19,748 nt of DNA from JAHRAH01 sp051009015 (GTDB taxonomy: Bacteria; Pseudomonadota; Gammaproteobacteria; Tethybacterales; Persebacteraceae), in contig JBPCWZ010000018.1 of NCBI GenBank assembly GCA_051009015.1, positions 1-19,748 of the forward strand, read 5' to 3'. Below are positions 19,613-19,748 of this stretch, in pieces (position 1 is the first letter of the stretch; every line of letters begins with the position of its first letter). The translations under genes and the position numbers were made by a program. Below the pieces are notes generated by a model. It did no database searches and was not told the DNA's origin. It saw only the letters and a list, made by a program, of their open reading frames with translations.

Positions 19613-19748
19613 ATGAAAAAGACGATATTGATAGTGCTTGCTTTGGCGGGCTTTGCGGTGCAAAACGGCGCGGCGGACGGCGGCGGCTTTGCCGACTTCC
19701 GCAAACAACAACAGGCGCGGCTTTTGGCGGCGATTGACAACTCGCTGG
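19613..19748 (+). CDS. N-terminal part of a secreted protein, unknown function
   Basis: The ATG at 19613 has GGAG (19601-19604) 8 nt upstream. Forty-five codons are visible before the window ends. MKKTILIVLALAGFAVQNGA is a Sec signal peptide with likely cleavage after NGA or nearby. The mature part begins DGGGFADFRKQQQARLLAAI, polar and helix-forming. Too little is visible to name the family. The leader style (short, ggagaaacagcgATGAAAAA) resembles that of the second ankyrin gene. Confidence 0.7.
   Translation, partial: MKKTILIVLALAGFAVQNGAADGGGFADFRKQQQARLLAAIDNSL

Noticed and set aside
19190..19711. 173-aa minus-strand open frame through the 42-bp repeats, and the matching plus-strand frame 18870-19430
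   Set aside because: Both owe their length to a repeat unit divisible by three. One overlaps the promoter and start of the right-end gene, the other is antisense to the 18510-19193 gene.

Overview
The window looks like a chromosomal segment of a proteobacterium, most likely Gammaproteobacteria in the broad sense (including the beta lineage). This is judged from gene order and protein motifs only. The run rpmI-rplT-pheS-pheT-ihfA-merR-tRNA-Pro is typical of that group, as is surE-pcm-nlpD. IlvB, IlvN and PurC are of the type seen in beta/gammaproteobacteria. The DNA is fairly GC-rich and densely packed, with many 1-8 bp gene overlaps. Secreted ankyrin-repeat proteins and palindromic intergenic repeats would fit a host-associated bacterium, but that is inference.

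Layout, left to right. (1) 1-1708, plus strand: the 3' end of a short asparaginase-domain gene overlaps rmuC, which carries a recent 120-bp internal tandem duplication. (2) 1709-4843: an accessory island. Two very small membrane or secreted ORFs (1858-1977, 1979-2218) precede two paralogous secreted ankyrin-repeat genes (2282-3154, 3184-4347). Short inverted repeats of a dRS3-like family bracket this block, and a 0.5-kb repeat mosaic follows it. (3) 4844-7354, minus strand: tRNA-Pro(GGG), surE, pcm and nlpD, the protein genes joined by ATGA overlaps. rpoS, which often follows nlpD, is absent. (4) 7362-12067, minus strand: rpmI, rplT, pheS, pheT, ihfA and a MerR regulator. rplT has a structured 158-nt leader; infC and thrS are absent upstream of rpmI. 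(5) 12206-16989, minus strand: ilvB-ilvN (acetohydroxyacid synthase), then a DEAH-type helicase with a four-cysteine C-terminal motif. (6) 17078-18441, plus strand: purE-purC, divergent from ilvB across an 88-bp promoter region. (7) 18460-19748: an intrinsic terminator, a minus-strand two-domain protein of unknown function, a non-coding region with three 42-bp repeats centred on a TTTGCAAA palindrome, and the start of a secreted protein cut by the window end.

Most of the window is housekeeping: translation, IHF, branched-chain amino acid and purine synthesis, protein repair, and cell-separation lipoprotein. The places most likely to hold something undescribed are the small-ORF/ankyrin island, the possible alternative hairpins in front of rplT, and the 42-bp repeat array near the right end.
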